The notes under the pieces were generated by a model. The model did not search any database, had not been told where the DNA came from, and worked only from the letters and a program-made list of their open reading frames with translations. The position numbers were made by a program, and so were the translations under genes. Positions 23,598-36,770 of a DNA stretch of 64,000 nucleotides are shown piece after piece (the first letter of the stretch is position 1; every line of letters begins with the position of its first letter). The DNA comes from Onchocerca lupi (Eukaryota > Nematoda > Chromadorea > Rhabditida > Onchocercidae). Where the stretch lies: assembly GCA_028564675.1 (NCBI GenBank), contig JAOVVO010000191.1:1-64000 (forward strand), given 5' to 3'.

Positions 23598-26500
23598 TCA
23601 AACCTCTTCAAATTTATTATCCTCTGATTTTGAATTGTTTTCTTTGGATGTTTGAGCGTGCAATAGTGATGAACCCATGGGTAAAAATTGTTTTGAAACC
23701 GTACTCAGAACGGTTTGCATTGAATCTGCAATCAAGCAACCAATATTTTCAATTTCTTCTTCCTTATCCTCCAACAATAAATTCTTCACAGAGCCATGCA
23801 ATCGTCTATTTTGTGAAGCCTGTAAGCAGAAAAAAATGATAAATTTTTGATGAAAAATCAATTTAAGAAAAAAAAAAAAACGAAACGAAAATTCAAATTT
23901 ATTCAAAAATTAAAAATATTAAAATCAAGCTTATATAAGTGAAATATTATTTAAATATTTTTTTTTTTATCAAATGAAAAGACTATGAATCAAAATTTAA
24001 TTGTTCAACTATCAAAAAATCTTGCTTTTGTAAAATTTGATTTAATTCCGAATAACATTTATTTTTGGAATTACTTCAATATATCACTTATCTTTTTGCA
24101 ACTACCATAGATTTATCTGATAAAATTCAAAATAAATATAATCATTCCTATACCTGATATCGTCGACAAGAATCGATTAGCTCTTTTACATCATCATCTA
24201 ATTCTTTGATACCATGTTGTGTACTACTTGTACCAACCGTACCAATACCATTACTAATCATGGAAAATTTTCGTGCAAGCTTAGAAGTTAATTTCATGTT
24301 ATCAGTTTGTGTTGATGCATCTTGTGATTGACTTTGATTAACATTAATTGATATTTTACGTTTTCGTGAACCATATTTTACCTGTGATTCAGTATCACTT
24401 CTGAAACCAATTTTTAATAAATTTAAATTAACATAATTGAAAAATATATTTTTTCTAAATAAATCATACATATCTTATTGAATAATTATTGTAAAAAAAA
24501 AAAAAAAAATTGATAGAAAAAAAAAATAATTTATATTTTAAATTTTATCAAAAATCGTATCTACCTTGAAAGTAATGATTGACTAGCTGTTCCAGATCTC
24601 CAATTATTTGTATCTTTACTAGCTCTTTCTGTTGTTTGTGAATTACCAAAATGACAACGTATCAATTTGGTAGTTGCATAGCTTGATCGAACATTTTTTT
24701 CCGGATGCAATAAAATTATATAAAGTTTTGGGAAAAATAATAATACCAAAGCTATGCTAGCTGATAAACTAAACAAAAAACTCATCGTTAATGCTTTATT
24801 TGTTGTACCCAAATGAAGAACGATAAATGCAGACCAAACAACCAAAGTACAATACCTAAAAAAAAAAAGTAAAAAAAAAAAGTAAAAAAAAAAAATCAAA
24901 AAATTTTTGTAAATAATAATAAAAATAGCGTTAAAATTGAAAATATTCTTATCATGCAAATATTACTATTTATTGGTAATATTATCGATTAAATTTGAAA
25001 AATTAATCAATTAAATTAAAGCAGAAAATAATTTTACATTTTTTGGCGAGCTAAAATTATAAAAATTAATTCATTGTTTAATATTTTTCATTCTCATCAA
25101 ATAAGCTAATGAATTGATAATAATTTAAGCATTTTTCAATAAGCTAATAAGCTAAATATGCTTGTTAGGATAATATTAAAACTTTTGTTTTTTTTTTTTT
25201 TTTTTTCACAAAATTAAACTTACATAGTAAAGCCGATAAATTTTGCTTCATTAAAATTTTCCGGCAAATTTCTTGTTTTAACTGCATACAATGTACAAAG
25301 TGTTATTAAGAAAAGATTCCACAAGAATGGTGTTAAAAAGGCAAATGTTGTAGTTGAGCAGACGAGTACCATACGTTGAGGTTGATAATATGGATCAAAA
25401 CCAGCTTGTGGCATTTCACCCATAACACCAGCACCAATAATAATACATTCAATACATACAAGAATCCATGTAATTATTACCTGAATAATAAAAAAATAAT
25501 ATCTTTTTTATCATCAATCAATTGATCCATAATTTTGACTATAATAAATATTTAAAAGTTATAATTATTGATAAAAAAAGAAAGAAATGATAAATGTTCA
25601 CATACTTGTGATGAAGTACTCAGAAAACGTGGTTTTTTTGTTAAAATACGTTTTTTACTGCCTGCTAAAATACGAGCAATACGATTTGTTTTAGTAAGAA
25701 GTGCTGAATAAATCATTGAAAAAGCAATTGGAGGTAGAGTACGAGCAATAAAACATGTTACAAATGATGGTGTCGCAAGTACAGCAAATGATACTGCATA
25801 ACATATAGTAATACCTAAAAAATAAACAAAGATTAAAATTTATAATAATAAATACATTCAGCCGAGATGCATTCATGATAATAAAAAGTTCAAATTCGCT
25901 GGCTTAAATAAATCTTCATATTTAATTAGACAATTTGATCGCAAGAAAAAAAAAAAAAAAAAAAAGAAAAAGAATTCATGCAAAAATTAAAAATAGCAAC
26001 TAAGAGAGCTAGTAAGAGTGACAACTTTTTTAGCCCAGAATATTTAAAGTAATAATGAATCGAAGCATTGAAATTGAGCAAATTTGCGAATTTCATGAAA
26101 AGTAATATTCAAAATTGTTAAATTCTCACCACTCAAAATTATATAAGACAATTCTCTGGTAGTTGATTTGACAACAGGAGTATTATTATTACGAATGAAT
26201 ACAAGTATCGTGAATAAGGTTAGTACTGTTCCCAAAAATGCAAGTAATAAAGCCAAAATGATATTTGTAGATGACCAATCTGGTCCTTCATGTTTCAGTG
26301 CATAGCAAACTGAAAATTGCACAATATTGGAACCAAAAAAAAAAAAAAAACAAATTTCTTTCAGTAGAACTTTTAAAAATCAAATTCATTTGAATATTAG
26401 ATTTTTAGAGAATTGAATAAAAAAAAAAAATCTTTATTATAATTTTCCTCCAATTTTTATTTTAATAATAATACATATCGTTGGTGTCTTATTACCAAAT

Positions 26501-29500
26501 GAAGCGAGCTTTTGTTCGATGATTCTTTGAAAATTTAATCAATTTACTAGATCCTTTTTGAAATTTTCTTTTTTTTTTTCAAATTTGGAAATTTAGAAAA
26601 ATATGCTTACATGTGTGATCATCATTAGGCCACCAACCAAGTGTACAATTTTGGCATAAACGTGATGTATAGTTGATAATTTGATGTGCCAAGCAATCTT
26701 CACAAATCCAACAACAAGCAGCTGTTTCTCTTTGCTGCAAATGATAAAAATCACTGAAATGAAAAATTTATTTTCGCAACTCATTTGCGATTTACTTAAA
26801 AAAAAAAAAAAAAATCAGGAATTTTTATATTCCAGCACAATGCAATTGATCATTTTTTATCCTGCAATAATGCATTAATGAAAGGTTTTGCTCATAATTT
26901 AATGAGCAAAAAACTTTTATTGCGTAAAAATTCGACCGATAAAACTTACTCGTTGTCCAATTTTACAAGGTTTACTGCAAACTGATTCGGGAATTTGATT
27001 TGTTTTATCATAAAACATAATATCACTTTTTGTAATTTTTAAAAAAGCTCCGCGACGCTTTTTTCGAAATTCACCAACCATACGAAAACCTTCCTCACCT
27101 CCAACATAATTTAAAACATCGTACCTATAAATTAATAAAAAAATTTTTAGTCAAATTTATCATCTTTGAAAATATTAGAACATTTTAAAAGTTACACTGA
27201 ATAATCATTTTCTAATAGCATCGATTAGATGATAAAATTTATCGCTCTTCAAAGATACATATTTTAAGAAGTTATGAAAAGTTATTTTTTTTTTTTTTTT
27301 GAAATAATTAAATTTATCGTACACCGAAGATAAGCAATGATATTAGATGACAGAATTTTAATGTTACGAAAAAAAAAAAAAAAAACAAATCTGAAAAGTT
27401 TATAAAATTGAAAAAAAAAAAAATAAATTTACGAAGCAATCAGAAAGAAAAAATCAAATTTACAAAGTTTATAAAATTAAATTTAGAAATCAATAAATAT
27501 ACCATGCCGGTGGATCACCCTTAGCATCGAAATAAACTTCTTGATTGAATTGATCGACAAATGTAACATTGAGCATGTATTTGAGCAATACAGTACCATT
27601 TAATGCAAACATTTCGGTACATGTTGTTGAATTTTCCCTACAACGATCGTTGTACAACGCCTGAAGGGCGTATCCAACGACACGAATCGAATTAACAACC
27701 TGACTCAATTTTGCATCCTAAAATTTGCTACATTTTAAAATTTCGCAATCCTAAAATCGCAAAAAATTTGTATTTCCTAAAAAAAAAAAAAAAATCCTAA
27801 AATTTATTATATTTTAGATTTTGGAAAAAGTAAAGCAATGCTATCAACAGTAAATCATTTTTTTTTTCCGGATTTCATTAATTTACTTTGCCGTAAAATA
27901 TAAGAATAAAATGATTTAAGAAGAGAAGTGTTTTTTTCTGTTCAAATAATTTTTTAAAAAATGGCAATATTTCAAAGGGCATAATTAATACAAACTCGAT
28001 ATAATTCTTATTTTATTTTCAAAATTCTGTAATTTAGCTAAATGATCATAGCGATAGAAATAAAAACAAAAAATTGATTTTTTTTGTTATAAATGCTTAC
28101 CTGTTTGTAATTTAATGTAAGATTCTCTCGACCAGTGCAAACTTTTGTTTCGAAATTATCTTTTGGAACAGTAAATTGACAATTAAATTTTTCTTGCCAA
28201 AATTCTCGAAACCACGGATTATGAGTATTATTTTCTGGATCCAAGGAAAAGTAATACTGATCAAACCAATCTACATGTGGAGAATGTATCCTAAAAATTA
28301 CGAAATAATTTATATAAGGCAGTATTAATTAGTGTTGAAGTATGAAAGATTAAAGATTACATTAAGCAATTTTCCATTCATTATTTTGCGATTAATAATA
28401 AATTCGCAAAATTTCATTATTAGTTTTGTTACCTAATTGAAAAACTTCCAGCTGCTTCAAATTCCACACCATTGACTACATCTAATCTATCATTCCAACC
28501 ATCACTACAAATCCATTGGAAAGGTCGCATTTCAGGATTCTTTTGTCGCAAACGTTTTTGTGCTTTAAACATTCCACGCATTGTAAGACCTTCGCAAAAA
28601 CATACGACTACTTGTGGTACCTTCTTTTGACTACTGTAAAATGATCATATGATTAAGAATTCTGATCTCATCAATAATTTCATCTTCAAAGAGATTTATT
28701 TTAAATTTTTTTTTACTTTTTCAATCAATTTAAGAGAATCTAGATATTCCAATTTTTCTATTATTTTCTACCTTAAGGAAGTCAAAATTTTGTCGAATTC
28801 AGCTGGTTCGGCCAAACTTTTCACTTTTTCCGAATATGCAATGCAAAGATTTTCTGATAGATCGTTATTGATTAGTCGATCCAACGCTTCGAATCCTTTC
28901 TCACCATAATTTCCTACGGTAGAAAATTTTTAATCTTTTACTTCTTGATTTCTATAACTCAGTTAAACATAACTATAGAAATTTTTGAAAAAATTTTAAA
29001 AAACTTAAAAATTTAAAATGGATAATTTTCAATGATTTTTCAATAGGCTTAATCTTATATTTTTCATTATTTAATATTTTTTTATCTTAAAAATATAATG
29101 CAATTACGGTATAATTTAGCCCTAATGATATGGCTCATACAAAAAACTGTAATTTCTGAATTATGCAGAAATGAACAGCACTTACAATTAAATTAATTAA
29201 TAATTAAATTAAATTAAATTTAAGTATATTAATTCAAATGTGTATTGTTCGTGAAACTAACCAGCAGAATAAATTACAGCTACATAGGTCCAATTAAAAT
29301 GTTCCAACATAGCAACAACTAATTTAGCCTGCCATGTATCTGCTGGTACCACACGCATAAAATAACCAAATTGTTCTTTATCAGAAAGATCAGCTGTTGT
29401 TGCACCATATCCTAAAAATAATCGCAAAAAAAAAAAAAATGAAAAAAAAATAAAAAAAATACGAGAAATTTTTAGTATTCTATTGAAAATTTACAATTTC

Positions 29501-32021
29501 TATTAATAAAAGAGTATTAATTTTTATTATTTATTAAAAAATTTCAAATTTTTAAAATTTCAAAAACAAAAAATAAATTTTTAAGCATGGAAAATGTATA
29601 AAAAAAGAAACAAACCAATTTGAGGCATATGAAATACTTGCAGTAAATTTTGTACTGCAATTGTAGTGGAACTTTTTGCTGGACCAACAATTGCTACAAC
29701 AGGTGCAGTTTTTTTCTGACAACCTGGTGTTGAGGTACACGAACAATGACCAACACCTTCACGTAAAAATGCAATTGATTGCTCTATGGCAATACGATCT
29801 GTCCAACATGAATCTCTGAAGATTGGTTCGAATTCATTAGAAAAATTTGAAATCTAAAATTTTAATTGATTAATTTAAAATTAAGCTTAATTTGAATAAG
29901 AACGAAGACAGATTGATTAATTCAAATTAAGCTTAATTTTTTTTTTTTTTTTTTTCAGATGAAATTACACAACTGATATTTTCATTTTGATGCAAGAGTT
30001 AGAAGAAAAAATTATAAGCTTCAAATTAGCTCAGAATATTCGATTTCATGTTGTTTACTGTTTAGATTCAAATAGATCAAATTATTGCTAGTCTGATTAA
30101 TTGATCAAAATTTTAAAATGGTCAATGATCAGATAATAAAAAAAAAAAAAAAAATCAAAATATTCGATTGAAAAATCGTTTTGCTTATTTTGTTAACAAT
30201 GTGATAATCATTTTGATATTCATGAAGTTTTTTCAATCATTTATTGATGTAATTTAAACTAACTGAAATTGTTGCTCCTAAATGGCTGCTTACCACAAGA
30301 AAATTTGAGAAAAATTTTTAGAAATTTGAAAGAAATTTGAGAAAAAATTTTGAGAAATTTGAGAAAAAGTTTAAAAAATCTGTGATAATTTGAAAGAAAG
30401 TTTCCATTTTCCATCTTAAATTCGAAAAAATTGATTAAACCAATGAAAAATAATTGATAACTGATAACTTCATATTCCCCCTTTATCAATAAGGCTTATG
30501 ATATTAATCAACACATTGTTAAGTTTAATTAATTCAATATTTAGCTTATCAAAGATATCAAAATGAAGCATATCATAACTGGGAGATCAAACATTGTAGG
30601 ATAAGAGATACTGGTAAAAAAGATGAGCAGTTATTTAAATTATTCTTTCTAAAGAAAAAAAATTACAATGATTGTTTAAAATGAGAGAAAATAATTTTTC
30701 ATTTATATCACTACTTTCTTTTTTTTTTTTTTGAACTTTGGCTCGAAAAAAAAACTTTTCTTTAAATTATCACAAGAATTATCTCGAAATTGTAGCAATT
30801 AATCATTTAGGAGCAATCATTTCTCTCAGCTATCATTCATAATAAAATAAAAGTGAAAATTAATCAAAATAATTCGCGTAAAAACCGATCATTCATTTGA
30901 TGTGTCATTAATTTCAAAATATCACTCAAAATTCGATGACATTTATGATTTATTATTATCAAATATTTCTTGAACAATCAATTATTTAGATAATTGATTA
31001 AGATCAATCATATGATCGTTAAGTAAATATGTCATTTGAAAATCGATAACATGATTTCTGTCAAATAATTCTTTGAACAATTGATCATTTTAAATGATTT
31101 AACTTCAGAATTATTTCAAATGAATTTCAACGAATTGAATATTTGCGAAAGATGATAAATGAATGTTTAGTTTGAAATTCTCGTCAATCATATTATGTCA
31201 TTTATCAATTTATCTGATATGTCATCTGTTTTATCAGTAAACTAAAGAATTTTCAAAGAAATTTAGAACTTAAAATGTGGATAATTCTCACAAATTCGTA
31301 TTCTTCACTGATTAAAAAATTCTTTGAATTACATAAATTCAATGCCAAAATTTATTATCTCTAAATTGATAAAATTTTTTATCAAATATCTCATTTATTT
31401 TTAGTTTGAAAAAAAATAAATGTAAAAAATATAGTATTTAAATTTAGATTTGATTTAAATTTATCGCTTAAAATTAAGCTATGAGTTGTTTGATGAATTA
31501 GTTAAAATATTAATTCAAATATATATTTAAATTACCTAATACTTATACCAAGCTTGAAAGGTAGTATAGTATTCAATTCGGCTACCGTACTAAGGGCAAT
31601 TTCCATACGTTGTATACCGTATTGCTCCCAAATTCGACCACATCCTTCTGCACCGGCGATTTGATAGTGCATCGGGAATAGTGCACCAATCTATATTTGA
31701 AATATCAAATAAATTAAAAGTTTGAAATTCATTTCCTGTTATGATAATATCAGAAAAGGTACATTTTGATGTATTTAAACGTTTACTCATCTTTACTGAT
31801 TCACGTTTATTCACGTGAAAATGTACACTTTGATGTATTTAAACGTTTACTCATCTTTACTGATTCACGTTTACTCATTTTTTCATTTATTACGCCGATC
31901 TATCTGATGACGTAATTTTTACTAATTAATATTATTTCTTTTAATTATTCAGCAAATGTTTTTGTCATGTCAACTGACAAATGACAATGAAAACCATCGC
32001 TTCAATTACACTTTTTTTTTC

Positions 32022-32068
<47 letters not shown>

Positions 32069-35000
32069 AATGATGGAAACGAAGAGGTTAAAAGAGTGGT
32101 AAACGAGAAATTAAAGAAAAAGGTAAATATTTCGTGGTCATTGATTGATTGAATTTTAATGAAAAATATTATTTATGATAAGAATTTGTAAATAAATTTG
32201 AAATAATTAGCTATTGAATGATAAAAACAATTACATTTATGTGAATTTAACATCAACAGGAAAGATTGACATTAATCTATTATCATATGTAATTAGGAAG
32301 ATATATTATATGAAATAAAATGAAATAATTTAATTAAGCTATTGTTTGATTGTTTTCTTCAAATATGCGATTCTACTGATTCTACCTGCTCATTTCTCTT
32401 TTTTTGTTTTTACTCAAAATTTCAAAATTTTAATTTCGAAATGATTTAATCAAACTTTTTGCTGGAGATTTTACCTGTTCATTTTTATTCATTCTTTTTT
32501 TTTTTTTTCAAAAAAGATTAATTGCAAAACAATTTAATCAATTTTCAAAATTTTAATTTCGAAATGATTTAATTAAACTTTTTTGCTGTTAATTTCTTCA
32601 AATATGTGATTTTACTTGTTCATATTTATTCATTCTTTTTTTTTTTTTGAAAAATGATTAATTTCGAAATAATTTAATCAAAACTTTTTTGTTTTTAATT
32701 TCTTCAAATATGAGAGATTCTGATTTCAGCTATTCATTTTTTTCATTCTTATTTTCAAAAACTTTAATTTTTTGAAGCTTTTTTTTTTTTTTTTCTTCGC
32801 GCATATTTCTCCCTTTTTATAAAATCTCACTAATTCTTTCTTCAAATATTCGTCAAGTTTCTTTTCGAGCTTAAGTTTTAGAAATTAGATTTCCAATGCT
32901 CATCTAATCAATCTGTGTTTGTTAAAAATAGCCATTTTTGAAGAGGACGAAATACTTCATTTATATGTGTATCTTTGTATGTGGTATGTATGTATGTGTG
33001 TGCATGTGTATGTATGTGTGTGTATGTGTGTATGTGTATGTGTATGTGGCTATTTATAGATATACATATTAGCATGATGATAAAATAAATAAAATTAACC
33101 GTTAGAAATATGCTTTGTTAGTATTTTTGCTTGAAGGCATAAATTAAATATTGGACAAAAAAGCACTTGTAATTCATTGACAGACACATACACAAACATA
33201 CAAACACATACATACAAATACATACAAACAAATATACATATTTTAGCCTAAGTTTATTAATTAATTTAATTTTAAATAAGAATAAATTATAAATAAAAAC
33301 ATATTAAATATGGAAATCTTTAAGCATATTTTTCATTTGACTCATTAAATTAGCATAACCTAATATGAACTTTATATGGCTAATTAGAGATGTATAGGGT
33401 TGAAATTATATTGATCCAAGTTTTGGCCTATGATTGAAATATTATTAATTTTTTTTATTAATTAAAGGAAAATAATTAATTAGATGATGTATTTTCTTGT
33501 CTATTTGACTCATTAAATCAGCATGACCTAATGTGACCTTTATATGGCCAAATTATAGATGTGAAGGGTTTGATTTTTTGTTGAAATTATATTGATCCAA
33601 GAATTTTGGCCTATGATTGAAAAATAGATGAGATAAATGCTTGTCATATATGTCTATAAATGAAAGGAAAAGAAAAAAAACAAAGAATAATAAATAAATT
33701 AGGTGATTTAATTTCATTCATTCGGTATGATCTACGAAAAGTTCCCGATAGGCTCTTTAAACTTTCATTATTAGGCTCCAAGTACTAAACTAGGCTCTAA
33801 TAGACTAGTAATTTCTATCTTTCTCTTTGCTAATATTTTCATCTCTCAGAAATATATCATTTTACCTAAATTATGGAATTTATCGAGAAATCGATTTTTG
33901 ATCCTGATAATATCGATTTCTGTTGTGAATATGAAATTTAGGATGATATCGTTTAATAAGAGAGAAAATTGTTCGTTTTAAAAGATGAAAAAGAAAACAA
34001 GAATTAAAAGAATCCTTTCGAAATTTTTGTTATTTTTCATTACTTAATTTACAATTTAATTAATTATAAATTTGTTAATTTAACTCTATTTTCTATATTT
34101 CGTACTTTTATATTACCTATATAGAAAAAATAAGCAAATGATGATAAATTACTTTATTCAAATTAATTATCACTGCATATTGCAAAAATGTCATGTTCAA
34201 AAGAAAACGTGTAATTTGGCGAAATAACGTGAAAGCCGACGGACGATACGTGTAATTTTGTTTTATTTATCAGTAATTCATCTAGTTTTCTAATCAAATA
34301 CTTCATCCAAAAATATGTCATCAAATCAAGTTTACTTTCTATAATTCAAAAAAATTTAATAAATTATCAAATTTATTGGACAAAATAATATTTATAAATT
34401 AATCATTTTTTAATACTTAATAAATCAATTTTTTCTTTTCTTTTTTTTTTTTTTTTTTAGAATTTATTGAATTGATATAAGGAATAGCAATTAAAAAGAC
34501 TTTATTATAACTTTCAGATTCATTATAAATTATTTTCTGACTGGAAAATCCTATAAGTAATTAATTTATCCATACTATCCAATTCATTCATTCCAATTTT
34601 CCCATTTATTTTCCTATTTATCATTTAATCTTCGACCTTTGCTATAAACATAGGTATGCATCTGCTATTAAATCATCTGTTTGTTAATTTAAATTAATAG
34701 TGAAATTTGGGAATGATATAATTACATGTTATTCATAATGATTTTTTAATTTCAACAGATTTCTACAATTTTTCAGTTTTTTCGTTTTTTTTTTTATTTT
34801 TGTTTTTTTTTTATTTTTGTTTGTTTTTTTTTCGAAAGTAAAATATTTGTTGAATAAATTAAAATCATTTATACCATTTTAGCAATTAATAAAAGTAATC
34901 AAGAATGGGAAGAAGAAAAAAATTAAGCATAATAACGGTAGTTTAAACTATGAAAAAATGCACGAACTATTAAATTTTGATAAGAAATAAGAATTCCTAT

Positions 35001-35595
35001 TTCGAGAGTTAATATTAGACTTTAAAAATTAGAATTCTTATTTGATAATTGAACTTTGAAAAGTTTTGAAAATTAGAATTCTTATTCGAGAGTTGAACTT
35101 TGAAAATAAGAATCCTTATTCAATAATTACTGCTAGACTTTGAAAGTACGAATTCTCATTCGATAATTGCTACTAAAGTTATGAATGTTAAGAATCCTTA
35201 TTCGAGAATTTATTAGTCGGCTCTTAATTTTTGTTCAATAATTGGATGCTTTTGAGCTTAAGAATTCTTGTACGATATAATTACTACTAAATTTTGAAAT
35301 TAAGAAACTTTATTCTATTCAGTAATTTTTATGAATTATTCACTTGTAATTATCATTATTGTCATTCTTCATCTTCTCAACTATTTTTTCCGAGTCGAAT
35401 TGAATGAAATAATTTGAAATTTTGATATTTTCAATAAAATTTTTGAAGCTAAATAAAAAAAAAAAAAAAAATGCAAATTACCTGTACATCACCAGGTATT
35501 TCGGCTACAAGCATTCGTGCAGGTTGTTGAACTGTTCTTTTAGTAACAACATCAACAACACGAAGCATTAACAATGTTACGTGACTGTATAGCAT
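23598..35595 (-). CDS. mgl: Metabotropic glutamate receptor (class C GPCR), 16 exons
   Basis: Minus-strand exons: 35595-35482, 31690-31536, 29815-29616, 29411-29262, 28913-28772, 28633-28433, 28290-28101, 27717-27503, 27124-26950, 26734-26611, 26309-26130, 25814-25606, 25480-25224, 24855-24565, 24400-24154, 23819-23598. They total 3072 nt (1023 residues) with all phases consistent. Residues about 30-500 are the ligand-binding Venus flytrap (PGDVQIGALFPMH, YGIQRMEIA, YGATTADLSDK, FMRVVPADTWQAK, NWTYVAVIYSAGNYGEKGF, CSDGWNDR). About 500-556 is the Cys-rich domain (CCWICEDC, CTLGWWPND). About 565-835 is the seven-helix domain (TPVVKSTTRELSYIILSG, KTNRIARILAGSKK, RNLPENFNEAKFIGFTM, PKLYIILLHPEKN). 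About 190 tail residues end FEEV. It would couple extracellular glutamate to G proteins in neurons. The N-terminus (MLYSHVTLLMLRVVDVV) is a weak signal peptide, so a further 5' exon is possible. The paralogue (mgl-1, -2 or -3) is not assigned. Confidence 0.95.
31760..31885. repeat. Tandem duplication, two units of about 64 bp
   Basis: TACATTTTGATGTATTTAAA and the following CGTTTACTCATCTTTACTGA recur about 64 bases later with one or two changes (TACACTTTGATG). It lies just inside intron 1 of the mGluR gene. Confidence 0.85.
32023..32067. repeat. Poly-T tract, 45 bases
   Basis: An uninterrupted T run, preceded by a nine-T run and CG. It lies within the first mGluR intron. Confidence 0.9.
32965..33050. 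repeat. TATG/TG microsatellite
   Basis: Imperfect repetition of TATG, TGTG and TATGTG units, read on the plus strand, within mGluR intron 1. Confidence 0.85.
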
Positions 35596-36033
35596 AATTT
35601 ATATGATTCAATTTTCATAATTCAAAAAAAAAAAAAAATAATAATTTAAATTTCTTCAAAATTTGCAAAATTACTTGCTGCAGATTTGTAAATTTCAGAA
35701 AATTTGGATAATTTTACGTTCAATGATAGTAATGATAGCAGAGGTAGTATCATTAGTAGTAATTATGATAGAAATTTCATATTCATTAATAACAAAAAAT
35801 AGTAATAATGATAATAATAATAATATTAGAAGCAAATAATCGTAATAAGTAATATTAATTTTACTAAAATTTAACTTAATCCTTTTATTCGTATCAATTA
35901 GCAAAATCAGTATTAATAGAATTGTAAAATTAGCAATAGTTATAGTAAATAGTATCAATTGTATTGCAATTTTAACTTAATATCTTTCTCCTTATCACTG
36001 ATAAAAGTTTGAATAAAATTGCAATAATAATGA

Positions 36034-36122
<89 letters not shown>
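36034..36122. repeat. (TAG)n trinucleotide repeat
   Basis: About 29 uninterrupted TAG units, with imperfect TAG/TAA repeats on the right and AT-rich TAA/GAT-like sequence on the left (from 35700). It lies about 440 bases upstream of the first mGluR coding exon. Confidence 0.95.
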
Positions 36123-36619
36123 ATAGTAGTAGTGGTAATAATAATCATATCATACCATTAAGATTTGCTTTCTTCTTGTCGAAATGATATCCTTTTTGTA
36201 TGATAAATACAAATTATTGATTAATTTCATTTTAAATTTCATCATCAAAAAAAAAATAACAAAAAAAAAAAAGAAAAAAATAGATAATTGGCATAAAATA
36301 GGAAAATTTTCCTTTTACCGCCAAATCTTTGTCACAAAAAATGCGTCAAAAAAAATTTCAGGATAAAGTAACGAAATTTTGTTGTCGCCAATTTTTTTTT
36401 TTTTTCCACAAAAAAGCGCCAAAAAAAAAAAGAAAAAATTGCTTTTTTTTTTGAAAAAAAAACAAATTTTTTTTCTTTTTTTTTTTTGTTTTTTTCAATC
36501 AAATAATTGAAATTTTTATGATTTAAAATGATGCTTAATGATGATTGATAAAGAAACATTTGCCTTCTATAAAACCGCTTGTTGGAAGAAAATGCCGCCT
36601 AATATGTTGTAAAAATTTT

Positions 36620-36770
36620 TCGCATCCTCCTTCTTCTTTTTCTTCTTCTTCTTCTTCTTCATCCACCCTTCCTTCCTCCTTTTTCCTTCTCCTCTTCCTC
36701 TTCCTCCTCCTCCTCCTTCTCCTCCCCCTCCTCTTCTTCCTTCCGATTTCCTTCTTCTTTTTCTTCCTGA
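36620..36770. repeat. Polypyrimidine/polypurine tract
   Basis: The plus strand is almost only C and T (TTCTTCTTCTTC, CCTCCTCCTCC, CCTCCCCCTCC); the minus strand is purine-rich. Open frames seen here on either strand are low-complexity Ser/Leu or Arg/Glu artefacts. A (CT)n run follows at about 36901-36922. Confidence 0.9.

Larger units (their letters stand above)
31691..35481 (-). other. Large first coding intron of the mGluR gene
   Basis: A 3.8-kb intron holds no exon I can see. It contains a 64-65-bp tandem duplication (about 31760-31885), a 45-base poly-T run (32023-32067), a TATG/TG-rich microsatellite (about 32965-33050), and a CA/CAAA-rich stretch (about 33180-33240). Confidence 0.75.

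Noticed and set aside
35695..35958. Hydrophobic minus-strand frame as missing receptor signal exon
   Set aside because: It starts at TTG with no in-frame ATG, no donor in good context was found with the required phase, and the composition is AT-repeat driven.
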